This document shows positions 37,454-47,090 of a stretch of DNA of 64,000 nucleotides, piece after piece. Below the pieces are notes generated by a model, which searched no databases, was not told the DNA's origin, and worked only from the letters and a program-made list of their open reading frames with translations. The DNA lies in assembly GCF_016587415.1 (NCBI RefSeq), contig NZ_BNJI01000001.1, positions 841,001 to 905,000 of the forward strand, given 5' to 3'. Each line of letters starts with the position of its first letter. Positions within the stretch are counted from its first letter, which is position 1. Made by a program: the position numbers and the translations under genes. This stretch comes from Ktedonobacter sp. SOSP1-85 (GTDB taxonomy: Bacteria > Chloroflexota > Ktedonobacteria > Ktedonobacterales > Ktedonobacteraceae).

Positions 37454-38281
37454 TTAGCGATCCACTAGCGAGCGCGTTAGAGTGACAATCGTCACAAAGA
37501 TGCGGTAGAGGTCTAACAGTTGCTCGCTCACGACCTTCACGGTGCGGGGTCCGACGCGCTCCACCCCGCGAATCCAGAGCGCCATATCCGCCATATCCGC
37601 CACCAGAAAGGTTATCTCCAGCATGACGGGTAGTTTGAAATGGGGAGGTTGTGCCTGTGCGAGCTGCTCAACAGCTCGTTTTGCCCCTGCATGCAGCATC
37701 TCACAGGCTACTTCTGGATGCAGGTTGACCGCGGCAAAACGTCCAATGGAGTCTTTCACCACGACCGTTTCAGCCTGGGGAGCAAAGGTTTGCACCTCCT
37801 GGGCGGTTGCCGCATCACCGCTCACCAGAATAATAGGTACACCATAATGCGCCGCGACCAGGGCATTCAAACCAGACTCGCCCACGACCTCGCCATTGAT
37901 GCGCACCTCCCAGATCGCTCCAGGATTATAGGTATGCGAGAGAATCGCGCGCTCGGCCCCAATCGAACCGTGATAGCTGACGAAACAGACGCCATCAAAG
38001 GAGGCATCCAATCCCTGCATCATATACAACGGCTTATGTCGACCAGTGATGAGGGTCGCTCGCCCCAGCAAGTCCTGGGGATGGAGGTTGCGCATCGCAT
38101 GATGGGCATCATTGACGACAAACTCGTGCGCGCCAGCCTCCTGAGCGCCAGCGATTACAGCGTTGACTTCGTCGGTCAGCAATTTTCGTCCCTGGGCGTA
38201 CTCAGGATTGCCCTCGATGATCTGCTCCCAGGCCACGATCCCACTTGTTCCCTCAAAATCGGTCGAAAGAAAAAGCTTCAT
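37454..38281 (-). CDS. dppA: M55 family D-aminopeptidase (DppA-like)
   Basis: 275-residue zinc peptidase that removes N-terminal D-amino acids, linked elsewhere to recycling of cell-wall peptides. Expected ligands are visible: Asp8 and Glu10 in STDFEGTSG, His in NDAHHAMRN, His in VSYHGSIG and Glu in GEVVGESGLNA. The start is ATG 38281 with GGGAG 6 bases upstream; the frame continues further but the extra residues are Arg/Gly-rich and unlike the family. It follows galK in the same direction with a ~115-base gap, so it may be in the same unit. Confidence 0.92.
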   Translation of the reverse strand: MKLFLSTDFEGTSGIVAWEQIIEGNPEYAQGRKLLTDEVNAVIAGAQEAGAHEFVVNDAHHAMRNLHPQDLLGRATLITGRHKPLYMMQGLDASFDGVCFVSYHGSIGAERAILSHTYNPGAIWEVRINGEVVGESGLNALVAAHYGVPIILVSGDAATAQEVQTFAPQAETVVVKDSIGRFAAVNLHPEVACEMLHAGAKRAVEQLAQAQPPHFKLPVMLEITFLVADMADMALWIRGVERVGPRTVKVVSEQLLDLYRIFVTIVTLTRSLVDR

Positions 38282-38397
38282 AGCAACTCCCTTACTAAAG
38301 CCAGGTGCTCCGCGCACCTCTCCACACACATCGTGCAACATGAGGAACACGGAGCACCTGTAGACGTCGTTCGACAGGATACAGCCAGGCAGGTAGC

Positions 38398-39693
38398 TTA
38401 CTCCAGGACCGCCATGCCGGGACCGCCTGCCGCGCGACAGATGTCGATGCTGGCCTGGCGTCCTGTGCGCTCGGGATACTGCTCTTCGACGGCCTGTGTC
38501 AGCGCGGTGACCGCCTCCTGGCGCACCAGGTTGATTGTGCAACCACCAAAGCCACCACCCAGCATACGCGCCCCGAGCACACCGGGAACGCTATGTGCGA
38601 TATCCACCAGGGCATCCAGTTCTGAACAGCTTACTTCGTACTCATCACGCAAACCCGCGTGGCCCTGCCAGAGCACCTGACCAACAGCTTCAAAATCATT
38701 GCGCTTTAACAGCTCCACAACCTGCATCACACGCTCGTCCTCGGCGATAACATAGCCCGCGCGCTTACGTAGCAGTTCAGGAAGCTGATCTTTGTAGCGC
38801 GCGAACTGCTCAGGCGTAATATCGCGGAGAGCCTTGATCTCGCGCGCCTGGGCGTTCTCCGGCTCATCGCGCAAGATCGCCTCGCGCAACAGGCTCGCCG
38901 CCTCCTCGCACTGCTGGCGACGCTCGTTATAAGCCGTACTCGCCAGTTCACGACGCACGCTAGTATCAATGACTACAACCGCGACCTCTGGGTCAGAGAA
39001 GGGGAAATACTGGTACGCAAACGAGCGGCAATCCAGCAAGACCGCCTGTCCGGGCTGCCCCAGGCATGAGGCCGCCTGGTCCAGAATACCCGAGCGCAGG
39101 CCAGAGGCAATGTGTTCAGCACGCTGGCAGAGCGCCGCGACCTCCATCTTCTGTAACCCCCACTGGGGGCGCGGCTGGCTCTCCTCGCCATCACCAATCT
39201 TGAGCTGCCCACCCGAGAACTGGGCACAGGCATAGACCGTCGCCACCTCAAGGGCCGCTGAAGAACTCATGCCACCACCCAGGGGTACATCGCCAGCCAC
39301 AACCGCGTCAAAGCCCTTGAGCGCAAAGCCCGCGCGTACCAGTTCGGTCACCACACCCAGAACATAGCGCGCCCAGCCGGGAAGTCCCTGGCGCTGCTGC
39401 TCAAATGAGCCGGGCAGTTGCTCAAGCGAAAACTGCGCATACTCCTCAAAATGCGCTGACCAGAGGCGCACCTCCTGATCCTGGCGCGTACGGCCCGCAA
39501 AGGCCGAGACACGGTCGACCGCCAATGGCAAGACAAAGCCGTCATTATAGTCAGTATGCTCGCCAATAATATTGACACGACCCGGCGCCCAGGCTGCACT
39601 GAGCGGACCCGCGTACACGCCATCGTCCTGGAAAACCGTGGCGAACTTCTGGGCCGCCTCAAGGGCGGGTTGTGGATACTGCTTTCTCTCCAT
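38398..39693 (-). CDS. galK: galactokinase
   Basis: 431 residues; phosphorylates galactose to galactose-1-phosphate, first committed step of the Leloir pathway. Signature blocks: GRVNIIGEHTDYNDGFVLP (GHMP motif 1), PLGGGMSSSAALEV (motif 2, ATP phosphate loop), Asp in SGILDQAAS as catalytic base and GGGFGGCTINLV (motif 3). ATG 39693, preceded by GGAG, lies 4 bases past the galT stop, so the two genes are translated together. A hydrophilic insertion (IGDGEESQPRPQWGLQ, ~196-212) is not usual for the family. Confidence 0.95.
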   Translation of the reverse strand: MERKQYPQPALEAAQKFATVFQDDGVYAGPLSAAWAPGRVNIIGEHTDYNDGFVLPLAVDRVSAFAGRTRQDQEVRLWSAHFEEYAQFSLEQLPGSFEQQRQGLPGWARYVLGVVTELVRAGFALKGFDAVVAGDVPLGGGMSSSAALEVATVYACAQFSGGQLKIGDGEESQPRPQWGLQKMEVAALCQRAEHIASGLRSGILDQAASCLGQPGQAVLLDCRSFAYQYFPFSDPEVAVVVIDTSVRRELASTAYNERRQQCEEAASLLREAILRDEPENAQAREIKALRDITPEQFARYKDQLPELLRKRAGYVIAEDERVMQVVELLKRNDFEAVGQVLWQGHAGLRDEYEVSCSELDALVDIAHSVPGVLGARMLGGGFGGCTINLVRQEAVTALTQAVEEQYPERTGRQASIDICRAAGGPGMAVLE

Positions 39694-39697
39694 GCTA

Positions 39698-40606
39698 CTA
39701 CTCCATCTCTTTCTCAATAGCCTGTCGCAGCTCCAGCGCCTTCTGCTGCGGAGCGGAGTCGTTAGTCCACATGCCCCAGATAGACTCTGAGGAGGCGGCA
39801 AATTTAAGCTTACCCGGCGCACGTCCAATAGCAAGAATCTCAACGTGGAAGTGGAACCGCTCATCCTGCAATTGATGCAGACCTAGCAGGTAGGGCATCG
39901 GAGCAATCGCGCCATCAAAGAGATTGTTATAGCCACGAATGACCTTCAGGAGCATGGCGGCGAGGTCGCGCAGTTCCTCATCGGTTGCTTGTGCCAGGCT
40001 AGGCACATGCCGCTTCAAATAGAGATGCGTCTCATAGGGATAGCGCACATAGGGGGGCAAAAACGCCTGCCAGGTCTCATTGTGGGCTACCTCAAAATCG
40101 GTATCCGTCAATTCATCGCGCACGCGGCAGAAGGGACACCCGCGGCCAGCCTCGTGTTCGAGTACCGTTGTCTCCAACTTACGCTCCAGAACAGGAGGTA
40201 AGACAGAGACGCCATAGGCCTGTCCATGAGGATGGTGCTGCGTCTGGCCGATAGCTTCACCGCTATTCTCAAAGATCATTACCGCCGGGTAGCGCGAGGA
40301 GAGATCATTATATAGTTCGCGCCAGAGCTTCGTCACCGCGAACACTTCATCCACGGTCAGCTGGGTGAAGGTCTTCTCGTGGTCGCGATTATAAATAACT
40401 ACAACCGCCTCACCAACTGGAGGTTGCAAGGGAGGGAAATCATTCGGATGGAGCCATACCTGCGTATCCTCACTTACACGCCCTTCGGTAATGTCAGCAC
40501 AAAACGGGCATTGCGTTGTTCCTTCGCGGCGGCTCATACGATGAGGTGCATTCACCAAATATTGCCGTAGAATTGGATTCCAAATTAAAGGCGTCTTCTG
40601 TTCCAT
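39698..40606 (-). CDS. galT: galactose-1-phosphate uridylyltransferase
   Basis: 302 residues; swaps UMP between UDP-glucose and galactose-1-phosphate through a uridylylated His. The active site HHPHGQAYG and the zinc-type CPFC pairs (QCPFCADI, GCPFCRVR) are present, and the second HIT-like half has ERFHFHVEI. It is somewhat shorter than E. coli GalT (~348). It leads the galT-galK unit. No galE or UDP-glucose gene is in the window. Confidence 0.93.
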   Translation of the reverse strand: MEQKTPLIWNPILRQYLVNAPHRMSRREGTTQCPFCADITEGRVSEDTQVWLHPNDFPPLQPPVGEAVVVIYNRDHEKTFTQLTVDEVFAVTKLWRELYNDLSSRYPAVMIFENSGEAIGQTQHHPHGQAYGVSVLPPVLERKLETTVLEHEAGRGCPFCRVRDELTDTDFEVAHNETWQAFLPPYVRYPYETHLYLKRHVPSLAQATDEELRDLAAMLLKVIRGYNNLFDGAIAPMPYLLGLHQLQDERFHFHVEILAIGRAPGKLKFAASSESIWGMWTNDSAPQQKALELRQAIEKEME

Positions 40607-40667
40607 ATTATTCCCAAATTCTTTGCTTTATATTCTATGAATCTTGTGTGCAACATATCTCTGAATG

Positions 40668-40720
40668 GGTGGTATGGTGGATCGTAACAGCCACAGGCCG
40701 CCATGACCCACCATACCACC
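40668..40720. terminator. hairpin between the unknown gene and galT
   Basis: 13-base perfect arms GGTGGTATGGTGG/CCACCATACCACC with a 27-base loop, between the stop of the 199-residue gene and the galT start, both on the minus strand. Confidence 0.6.
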
Positions 40721-40742
40721 TATCAGAAGAGCAAGTCTCTAT

Positions 40743-41342
40743 TTATGGATGATGAGAGTGATGCGCGGCCTGGCTGCCCATAAGTACACAGCGCCCCTGC
40801 TGGGCAAAGAGCGAAAGTAGCGCTTTTTTATCGGCTACGCCCCCCTCATTACCCTCAGCCAGCAACCATTCATCCCAGGTCGTCTTATCGGTAAACAAAG
40901 CCCAGGCCACGGGAGCAATCTGGGCTTTTATGGTGCGGATAATTTCGCGTGCATGCTCAAAACCCGGCTCCAACTCCTGTAGTGGGGGAAGCTTTTCGTC
41001 CTGTAGCGCCTCAAACGTCCTCACTGTCAGCACCTCTCCCCTTTGTACTTCGCACACGCATCCCAACACCAGCACCTCGCGCTCATCGCCCTCTTCATCA
41101 GTCAGCGTATCCCATACCCCGCAGACAAGGGTACAGTGCTCTGGGAGCGTGCGTAAGAACGTGGTTATCTGCTCCTTATTCCACCCATGCCAGGATGGCT
41201 CCTGCTGTTGATCAAGTCGTAGCGCAGCGGCTACCAAAGGCCTGACCGCCTCCCATAATGCCGAATCAGTATCTATCACCACTAATTCTTCTGCAAACAC
41301 ACGTACAACTGCCTTTCGAAATAAGAGATCAATCAGGCCCAT
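40743..41342 (-). CDS. hypothetical protein
   Basis: 199 residues, acidic and Trp-rich, no signal peptide or membrane segment. I recognise no family. Visible features: an N-terminal hydrophobic start (MGLIDLLFRKAVVRVFAEEL), an acidic central part (TDEEGDEREVLVLGCVCEV) and a His-rich tail (AAHHSHHP), which could bind a metal. It stands alone between galT and a divergent small membrane gene, with about 100 bases in between. Confidence 0.65.
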   Translation of the reverse strand: MGLIDLLFRKAVVRVFAEELVVIDTDSALWEAVRPLVAAALRLDQQQEPSWHGWNKEQITTFLRTLPEHCTLVCGVWDTLTDEEGDEREVLVLGCVCEVQRGEVLTVRTFEALQDEKLPPLQELEPGFEHAREIIRTIKAQIAPVAWALFTDKTTWDEWLLAEGNEGGVADKKALLSLFAQQGRCVLMGSQAAHHSHHP

Positions 41343-41440
41343 TTCCGGTTCTCAGGCCGTCTCAATTATAATACATTCCAGCCGTGTTTGCGCGTTCTAC
41401 TATACTATTAGTCGTCACATGGTCTAACCAGGAGACGCAG

Positions 41441-41734
41441 ATGTCCTATCTTTCAGTGCTCTCTCTCTGCCTGCATATTATAGGGCCGACTGGGATTATA
41501 GTACTACTTTCCCGAGTATGGATTATTACCTGGCACTTCCGCGACTCGCCACCGAGCGGCTTTCGCCGCTACCAGCGCGCCCTATACATGAAACAAACCG
41601 CTGGCCTGGCCCTGCTCTTCCTCCTCACGATGGCCGCCAGCTACGCCTTGCTGCACGAAGTGTGGGGTGTACTCTACGGCCTCCTTGCCTTCAAAGCCTG
41701 CACCTGGTGGGTCCGCCTGACACTTTTGCCGTAA
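41441..41734 (+). CDS. small membrane protein
   Basis: 97 residues from ATG 41441, chosen for AGGAG 6 bases upstream; the frame extends to 41384 without a ribosome site. Three hydrophobic segments (about 3-24, 50-70 and 74-90). No family recognised and no functional motif. Stands alone before the methyltransferase gene. Confidence 0.6.
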   Translation: MSYLSVLSLCLHIIGPTGIIVLLSRVWIITWHFRDSPPSGFRRYQRALYMKQTAGLALLFLLTMAASYALLHEVWGVLYGLLAFKACTWWVRLTLLP

Positions 41735-41896
41735 GCGCTGCCCCTGCTAAGCATCGCAGACGCTGAGAACATCTTGTAAAGAGGTAGATACGTGGTTCCC
41801 ACAAAAAGAGGGTATAAGATCGTTTATTCTTAGTAGAAGATTTAGTATAAGACACCTTCAAACAGACATACCCAGCACAGGTCAAAGGAGTTGAGC

Positions 41897-42658
41897 ATGA
41901 GTAGCCAGCCCTGGTACCAAACGTTTTTTGGCGAAGACTATCTACAGATCTACTCCCCATTCCTACCTGCATCTCGCACCCAACATGAGGTCAGTGCCAT
42001 TGAAGCGCTACTTCACCTCACGCCAGGCATGCGGATCTTAGATGTGTGTTGTGGAGATGGACGCCATGCCCTCCCATTAGCGCAACGCGGATATGCTGTT
42101 ACCGGGCTAGACCTTAGCGCGGCCCTCCTTGATCGAGCACGCCAGGAGACCGCCAGGCTACACCTCAACATCGACTGGTTACAGCAAGATATGCGCTCCA
42201 TCCCCTATGAAGACACCTTTGATGCAGCCATCAATATCTTTACCTCCTTTGGCTATTTTGAGCAGGAAGAAGATGATCTTCTGGTGCTCAAAGAGATTCA
42301 CAAAGCACTCGCGCCCGGAGGCATCTTTCTACTAGAAACCGTCTACCAACCACGAGTCGTACGTGCCTTTACCCCTCAAAGTATGATTCGCTACGACAAT
42401 GGCTTAATCGTCATGGAAGAGCGTGAGATCGATCTGCTCAAGAGCCGCAATAACGTCCGCATCACCCTGCTTCATCCCAATGGCGAGCGCATCGAACATC
42501 GCCAATCCATACGCATCTATACACTTACCGAACTCATCAGCCTGATCAATCAAGCAGGGTTACAGGTCACAGGCTATTATGGCGACCTGGATGGCAACGC
42601 CCTGACACTCGATAGCCGGCTCGTCATCGTCAGCCAGAAACCCACACCATCGCAATAA
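41897..42658 (+). CDS. class I SAM-dependent methyltransferase
   Basis: 253 residues with a Rossmann methyltransferase core: motif I ILDVCCGDGRHALPLA, acidic residue in VTGLDLSAALLDRAR, then QQDMRSIPYEDTFDAAINIF (motif II/IV). The C-terminal beta-rich half resembles the Methyltransf_25-type proteins. The substrate is unknown; small molecules are more likely than nucleic acids since no target-recognition domain is present. ATG 41897 has AAAGGAG 6 bases upstream. Confidence 0.88.
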   Translation: MSSQPWYQTFFGEDYLQIYSPFLPASRTQHEVSAIEALLHLTPGMRILDVCCGDGRHALPLAQRGYAVTGLDLSAALLDRARQETARLHLNIDWLQQDMRSIPYEDTFDAAINIFTSFGYFEQEEDDLLVLKEIHKALAPGGIFLLETVYQPRVVRAFTPQSMIRYDNGLIVMEEREIDLLKSRNNVRITLLHPNGERIEHRQSIRIYTLTELISLINQAGLQVTGYYGDLDGNALTLDSRLVIVSQKPTPSQ

Positions 42659-42784
42659 CGAGTGCTCTAGACGCTATCAAACATAATGCGTTATAATTGG
42701 CAGTGCCACCATAGTCAAATGAAGGAATAGAGCGGTGGTGTTTCAAGTGTCTTTATCAATCAAAATTAAGGAAGGTACCTAGCC

Positions 42785-43057
42785 GTGCCGTGGTGTAGAT
42801 TTTTCATTCCTAAAATTGCCTCAGCAAACATCAAGCCGGGCGACCCCGACCTGAACGAGCACATTATGTATGCCAAGTGCGTCAAGGGCCATGTTCTCAA
42901 AGATGCCCAGGACTGGGTCTTGTGCGAAAATCTGCCTGCTCCCGACGCGCAATGCTGGAAAGAGGGCGGCAAAACGCTCTTCAACATTACGCCGCGCAAG
43001 CGCAGTGCTGACCAGGCATCGTCACCAGAAGCAAGCGCGCAGAAGAGCAAAGTTTAG
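42785..43057 (+). CDS. small cysteine-containing protein, unknown
   Basis: 90 residues from a GTG with AAGGAAGG about 10 bases upstream. Four spaced Cys (PWCRF, YAKCVKGH, WVLCEN, AQCWKEG) might bind a metal, but the spacing fits no ribbon I know. The tail is Lys/Ser-rich and probably disordered. It ends 6 bases before mutY and is likely in the same transcript; a TATAAT box stands at about 42694. Confidence 0.55.
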   Translation: MPWCRFFIPKIASANIKPGDPDLNEHIMYAKCVKGHVLKDAQDWVLCENLPAPDAQCWKEGGKTLFNITPRKRSADQASSPEASAQKSKV

Positions 43058-43063
43058 ATCTGC

Positions 43064-44047
43064 ATGAGCATGGATTCACAGCCCTCATCTATTTCTTCTC
43101 AGCTCGCGCCTGACCATATTACACGCGCTCAGAGTGACTTACTGCGTTGGTATGCAGCAGAGCAACGTGATCTACCCTGGCGTCGCACCAGCGATCCCTA
43201 TGCGATTCTGGTGTCAGAGATAATGCTCCAACAGACCCAGGTTGATCGCGTGTTGCCCAAATATCAACAATTTCTGAGCGCGTTCCCGACGCTTGCAGAC
43301 CTGGCCGTGGCTCCTACCGCCGATGTCATCAACGTATGGGTTCCCCTGGGATACAACATGCGTGCGGTGCGCCTACAAGCCATTGCGCAACAGGTTATGG
43401 CTCAGTATGATGGACGTATTCCCGATACTGTCGAGGGATTGCTCTCTCTCAAAGGGATTGGCCGCTATACGGCTGGTGCCATTGCCTGTTTCGCTTATCA
43501 TAAGCAAGTAGCCACCGTTGATACCAACATTCGCCGCGTGCTCCATCGCATTTTCATTGGTGTTGAGCAGCCAGAGACAGCATTGAACGACGCGGCTATG
43601 CTGGCGCTTGCGGAACAGGTCTTGCCACCTGGCGAGGCCTACAACTGGAATCAGGCCCTGATGGATATGGGAGCAACGACCTGTACAAGTAACAATCCGC
43701 GCTGTATGGCATGCCCACTACAAGAGCCCTGCAAAGCTTATCAGGAGATGAGCCAGCATAGCCTCTTCCCGTCCGGGGTGGTTCTACGACAGATGCGCAA
43801 GGTGGGGGAAAAGAAAACCAGCTATCAGAGCCAACCCTTCACAAGCACCAATCGCTACTTTCGTGGGCGGATCGTTGATCTGCTTCGTTCGTTGCCAGCG
43901 GGAGAGCGCATCACTCTCACTCTTCTCGGACCCAAAATCAAGCCTGAGTATAGCGATGCGGACCAACCCTGGCTACAACGTCTGGTGAGTGGTCTGGCAA
44001 AAGACGGCCTGGTCGACGATGCAGAGGATGGAGTCCGCTTACCCTAA
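43064..44047 (+). CDS. mutY: A/G-specific adenine glycosylase (MutY), actinobacterial-type tail
   Basis: 327-residue base-excision enzyme that removes adenine paired with 8-oxoguanine. Catalytic Glu52 in SEIMLQQTQV and Asp153 in ATVDTNIRRV, helix-hairpin-helix LKGIGRYTAGAI, and a [4Fe-4S] cluster site CTSNNPRCMACPLQEPC (C-x6-C-x2-C-x5-C). After the cluster the usual NUDIX-like 8-oxoG reader domain is missing; instead ~75 residues (STNRYFRGRIVDLLRSL ... WLQRLVSGLAKDGLV) form what looks like a small helical domain, as in actinobacterial homologues (recalled). It may recognise its lesion differently. Confidence 0.9.
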   Translation: MSMDSQPSSISSQLAPDHITRAQSDLLRWYAAEQRDLPWRRTSDPYAILVSEIMLQQTQVDRVLPKYQQFLSAFPTLADLAVAPTADVINVWVPLGYNMRAVRLQAIAQQVMAQYDGRIPDTVEGLLSLKGIGRYTAGAIACFAYHKQVATVDTNIRRVLHRIFIGVEQPETALNDAAMLALAEQVLPPGEAYNWNQALMDMGATTCTSNNPRCMACPLQEPCKAYQEMSQHSLFPSGVVLRQMRKVGEKKTSYQSQPFTSTNRYFRGRIVDLLRSLPAGERITLTLLGPKIKPEYSDADQPWLQRLVSGLAKDGLVDDAEDGVRLP

Positions 44048-44178
44048 CCCACCTGTAGGTGACCAAAGAAACCTGTTTTATTCATTACCTGGAGCCGGTC
44101 TCCCTATACGAAAACTAACGCCGCTCGCGCGCTCAGGTTTTCTGAGAGGCACTATATTTTACTTGGAGGAACGAGCAG

Positions 44179-44994
44179 TTGCGACTAACAAGCTTGAACG
44201 ATATACAAACACATCATCGCCACATCTTTCTCTCACCACACTATGATGACGTGGTCTACTCCTGTGGAGGCACACTGGGTGTACAGTTGAGCAGCGGATT
44301 GCGTCCCCTGGTCATCACCGTTTTTGGGGGCGCCCCAACCACAGGTACCCTCAGCCCCTTCGCCCAACAGGTGCATCGCCAGCGCGGCTTTGGTGGCACA
44401 ACCACGGCCCAGGACATTATTGAGATACGCCGTAAAGAGGATGCCAAGGCGCTTGATCTCTTCCCAACCGACTATCTCTGGCTCGACTACCAAGATGCCA
44501 TTTATCGCGGCACCCCAACCTATTACAACAGCGATTCGCAATTGATGGGTGGTGATGTACATCCCGCCGACGCCGAGATCGAGCGTCAGTTGCTCAATGG
44601 CCTGCTCACACTGCACAATCGCCTTCCCGATACAGTGTGGTACGCGCCACTTGGCGTTGGACGCCATGTCGATCACCAGATTGTGGCATCCGTGGCCGAT
44701 AGCCTGGCACAGCACGGGGCAAAGGTCTACTTCTACGAGGATTTCCCCTATGTGACACAGAGCGGCGCCCTGGACGCGCGTTTGAAAGAACTGGACCTCC
44801 CGCTTGAGCCCACCCTGGTTGAGATGTCAGAAATGCTTGAGCTGCGCATTGAGGCGGCTGAGGCATACGCGACACAGACCCAGCAGAACTTTGGCGGCTC
44901 CGAGCAGATGCGCCAGGCCATGACACACTACACGCACAATATTCGTCCCGTAGAAACCATTTACCTGGAACGCTACTGGACCTACCGCCGCTAA
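44179..44994 (+). CDS. PIG-L (LmbE) family deacetylase
   Basis: 271 residues; zinc-dependent removal of N-acetyl groups from GlcNAc-type sugars, as in mycothiol, bacillithiol or GPI-like pathways. The metal block appears as SPHYDDVVYSCGG, a variant of PHPDDE where the last acid is Val, and the second ligand is in GRHVDHQIV. 'PLVITVFGG' is the next conserved strand. The start is TTG 44179 with GGAGG 9 bases upstream. Single gene with a terminator at 45014. Substrate unknown. Confidence 0.87.
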   Translation: MRLTSLNDIQTHHRHIFLSPHYDDVVYSCGGTLGVQLSSGLRPLVITVFGGAPTTGTLSPFAQQVHRQRGFGGTTTAQDIIEIRRKEDAKALDLFPTDYLWLDYQDAIYRGTPTYYNSDSQLMGGDVHPADAEIERQLLNGLLTLHNRLPDTVWYAPLGVGRHVDHQIVASVADSLAQHGAKVYFYEDFPYVTQSGALDARLKELDLPLEPTLVEMSEMLELRIEAAEAYATQTQQNFGGSEQMRQAMTHYTHNIRPVETIYLERYWTYRR

Positions 44995-45013
44995 ACTTAC
45001 TCATCTGTGCTAT

Positions 45014-45039
45014 TGACAGGCGTTTTCTAACGCCTGTCA
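45014..45039 (+). terminator. hairpin after the deacetylase gene
   Basis: 11-base perfect arms TGACAGGCGTT/AACGCCTGTCA, 20 bases past the stop. Confidence 0.65.
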
Positions 45040-45206
45040 TGGCATTGCGTGGTATCCTGAAGAGTGACAGGAAAAACGTCCAGTCGGGCGTGTTCACCGC
45101 CAATCGCCAGCAAGATTTCCTCACAACGGCGAATACCAAATGCTCGATCTGGCACCGCGCAGCGCAGCGCAACTTGAACAAGAGGGAACAGCAGGAGTGT
45201 GGATAG

Positions 45207-47032
45207 ATGAAGGGCATAGAAGGAACAACCCTCGGCAGATATGAGCTACATCGGCGTGTAGCACAAGGATCAACCTCTGAGGTCTACTTAGGCTTTGATC
45301 GTCGCGTCAAACGGCGCGTCGCCATCAAGGTCCTCTACGGGAGTAATGAACCATTCGTCCGTCGCTTTGAACGCGAAGCCCTGGCAATTGGCGCGCTCTC
45401 CCATAACCATATTCTCCCTCTGTACGATTTCGGCGAGCAAAGCCCCTGGTATTATCTCGTGATGCCTTTCATCGAAGGCGGCACATTACGCGACTATCTC
45501 TATCATCGTGAACGTCTCCCTCTTGACGAAGCTGGCAGCTATCTCTATCAGATCGCATCCGCGCTGCAATATGCGCATGATCATGATATCCTGCATCGTG
45601 ATGTCAAACCATCCAATATTCTCCTGCGTCCCGATGGGTACGCGTATCTTGCCGATTTCGGCCTGGCGAAAGCCAAAATTGAGGCGGACGCCTATAACCA
45701 CTCCAGCGCGACGGTTGGCACGCCTGAATATATGGCACCCGAACAGTCTAATGGCATCAGCGACTATCGCAGCGATATTTACGCCCTGGGTATCATTCTC
45801 TATCAAATGCTTACTGGCCGCGTTCCCTTTAGCGCAGAGACACCGGTCGGCATCACCTTAAAACATATCCAGGCCCCGCCTCCCCTCCAAGCCAGTTCAA
45901 TGATGCCATCCCCACCATCGTCGAAAGCGTCATGCTCCAGGCTCTCGCCAAGGATCCCGAGCAACGCTACCAGAGCGCACGAGCCTTTTCCAACGCCTAT
46001 CTGCAAGCCCTGCAAAAAGCGATACCCACCTGCTCGCTTGAGAATGCCCTGGCACTCACCCAAACAGATCTCATGCTCACTATTTCCGAGCCAACAGAGC
46101 CTGATGAGGACGCCTCGCCACTAATCAAGAAGACAACGAAGCTCCAGCCACCAGTGGACCCAGATTTCGTGCTCTCAGAGGTCCCAACACCGCTCTTCCC
46201 CCTGCAAATGCCGATGGCTAGCTGGCCTTCACCGAACCAATTGCGCCAGGCACATCGCCCTAGCCGCCCCCTCCTCTTCACACTCATTAGCCTCTTGCTC
46301 CTGCTCCTGGCCTTGCCCCTGCTTATGTTCTGGTACAGTATCCGCTGGCAGGCAGCGCCAAATTCCCTGTTCTCTCTCGCCAGCCAATCCTCACAGGGAC
46401 TCCTGCCAGGCAATCCGGCTCAGGCAACGCTGGCAGCACGCGCACGTGTCCAGGCGACAGCCGGTATTACCTCAGAGATTGGGGCTGGTCCCGTCCTCTA
46501 TACGCATGACCTCACCTCGCCAGGTGGTGGCTGGCTCAATGATGGCCAACAGTGCTATTTCACGCCTCAAGGATATCATGTCTACGCCGCCAGCCGAGCG
46601 CTGGCCTGGTGCTATACGAATGCACCCTCCTTTACGAACATGGCTATTACGGTCCAGGCTCGCCTGTCACGTGGCACCATCTATGGGCTTATCTTCCGCC
46701 TGCAACCAGAGAGCCAGTCATTTTATGTGCTCGAACTCAATAATACAGGCTCATACCGCTTTGTTCGCGCCCAGGGTAGCGACCCGGCCGCCTGGCTACC
46801 TCTTATTGACTGGACGCATTCAGGTGCTATTATAAATGGGTATGGGCAACTTAATACCCTGCTCGCAATTATGCAGGGGACGCAGTTTACGTTATACATC
46901 AATAAGCAGCTTATTTTTTCCAATGTTGTGGATAACGCCTATACTTCGGGGATGGTTGGCTTCCTGACCGGTAGCGACCAGGAGGGTGATAGCGAAGCCG
47001 TCTTCCGCAATCTATGGATATTTGAGAAGTAG
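45207..47032 (+). CDS. receptor-type Ser/Thr protein kinase with outer beta-sandwich, frameshifted
   Basis: One gene in two frames. Part 1: Hanks-type kinase (~10-270) with Lys41 (VAIKVL), catalytic Asp132 (LHRDVKPSN), DFG Asp150 and APEQ, all intact. Near 45887 (CCCCTCCAAGCC) one C is missing; adding it joins HIQAPPPL to PSQFNDAIPTIVES, the normal end of the kinase. Part 2: Ser/Pro linker, one membrane helix (LFTLISLLLLLLALPLLMF), then an outer domain of ~200 residues that looks like a concanavalin/DUF1080 beta-sandwich, likely a ligand sensor. Restored length ~608 residues. AGGAG precedes the ATG. As given, the kinase would end in ~60 wrong residues and lose its membrane anchor. Either decay or a one-base sequence error. 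Confidence 0.85.
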
Positions 47033-47090
47033 CATGTTCTCCACACATGCGACATTGGAGATAGAAAGAGTTCGCGAGGTTTCTTCAGGC

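Noticed and set aside
38282..38542. N-terminal extension of the DppA frame
   Set aside because: Arg/Gly-rich residues unlike the family; the ATG at 38281 has a strong ribosome site.
44606..45217. 203-codon minus-strand frame
   Set aside because: Shadow of the PIG-L gene continuing into the leader of the kinase; no protein character.
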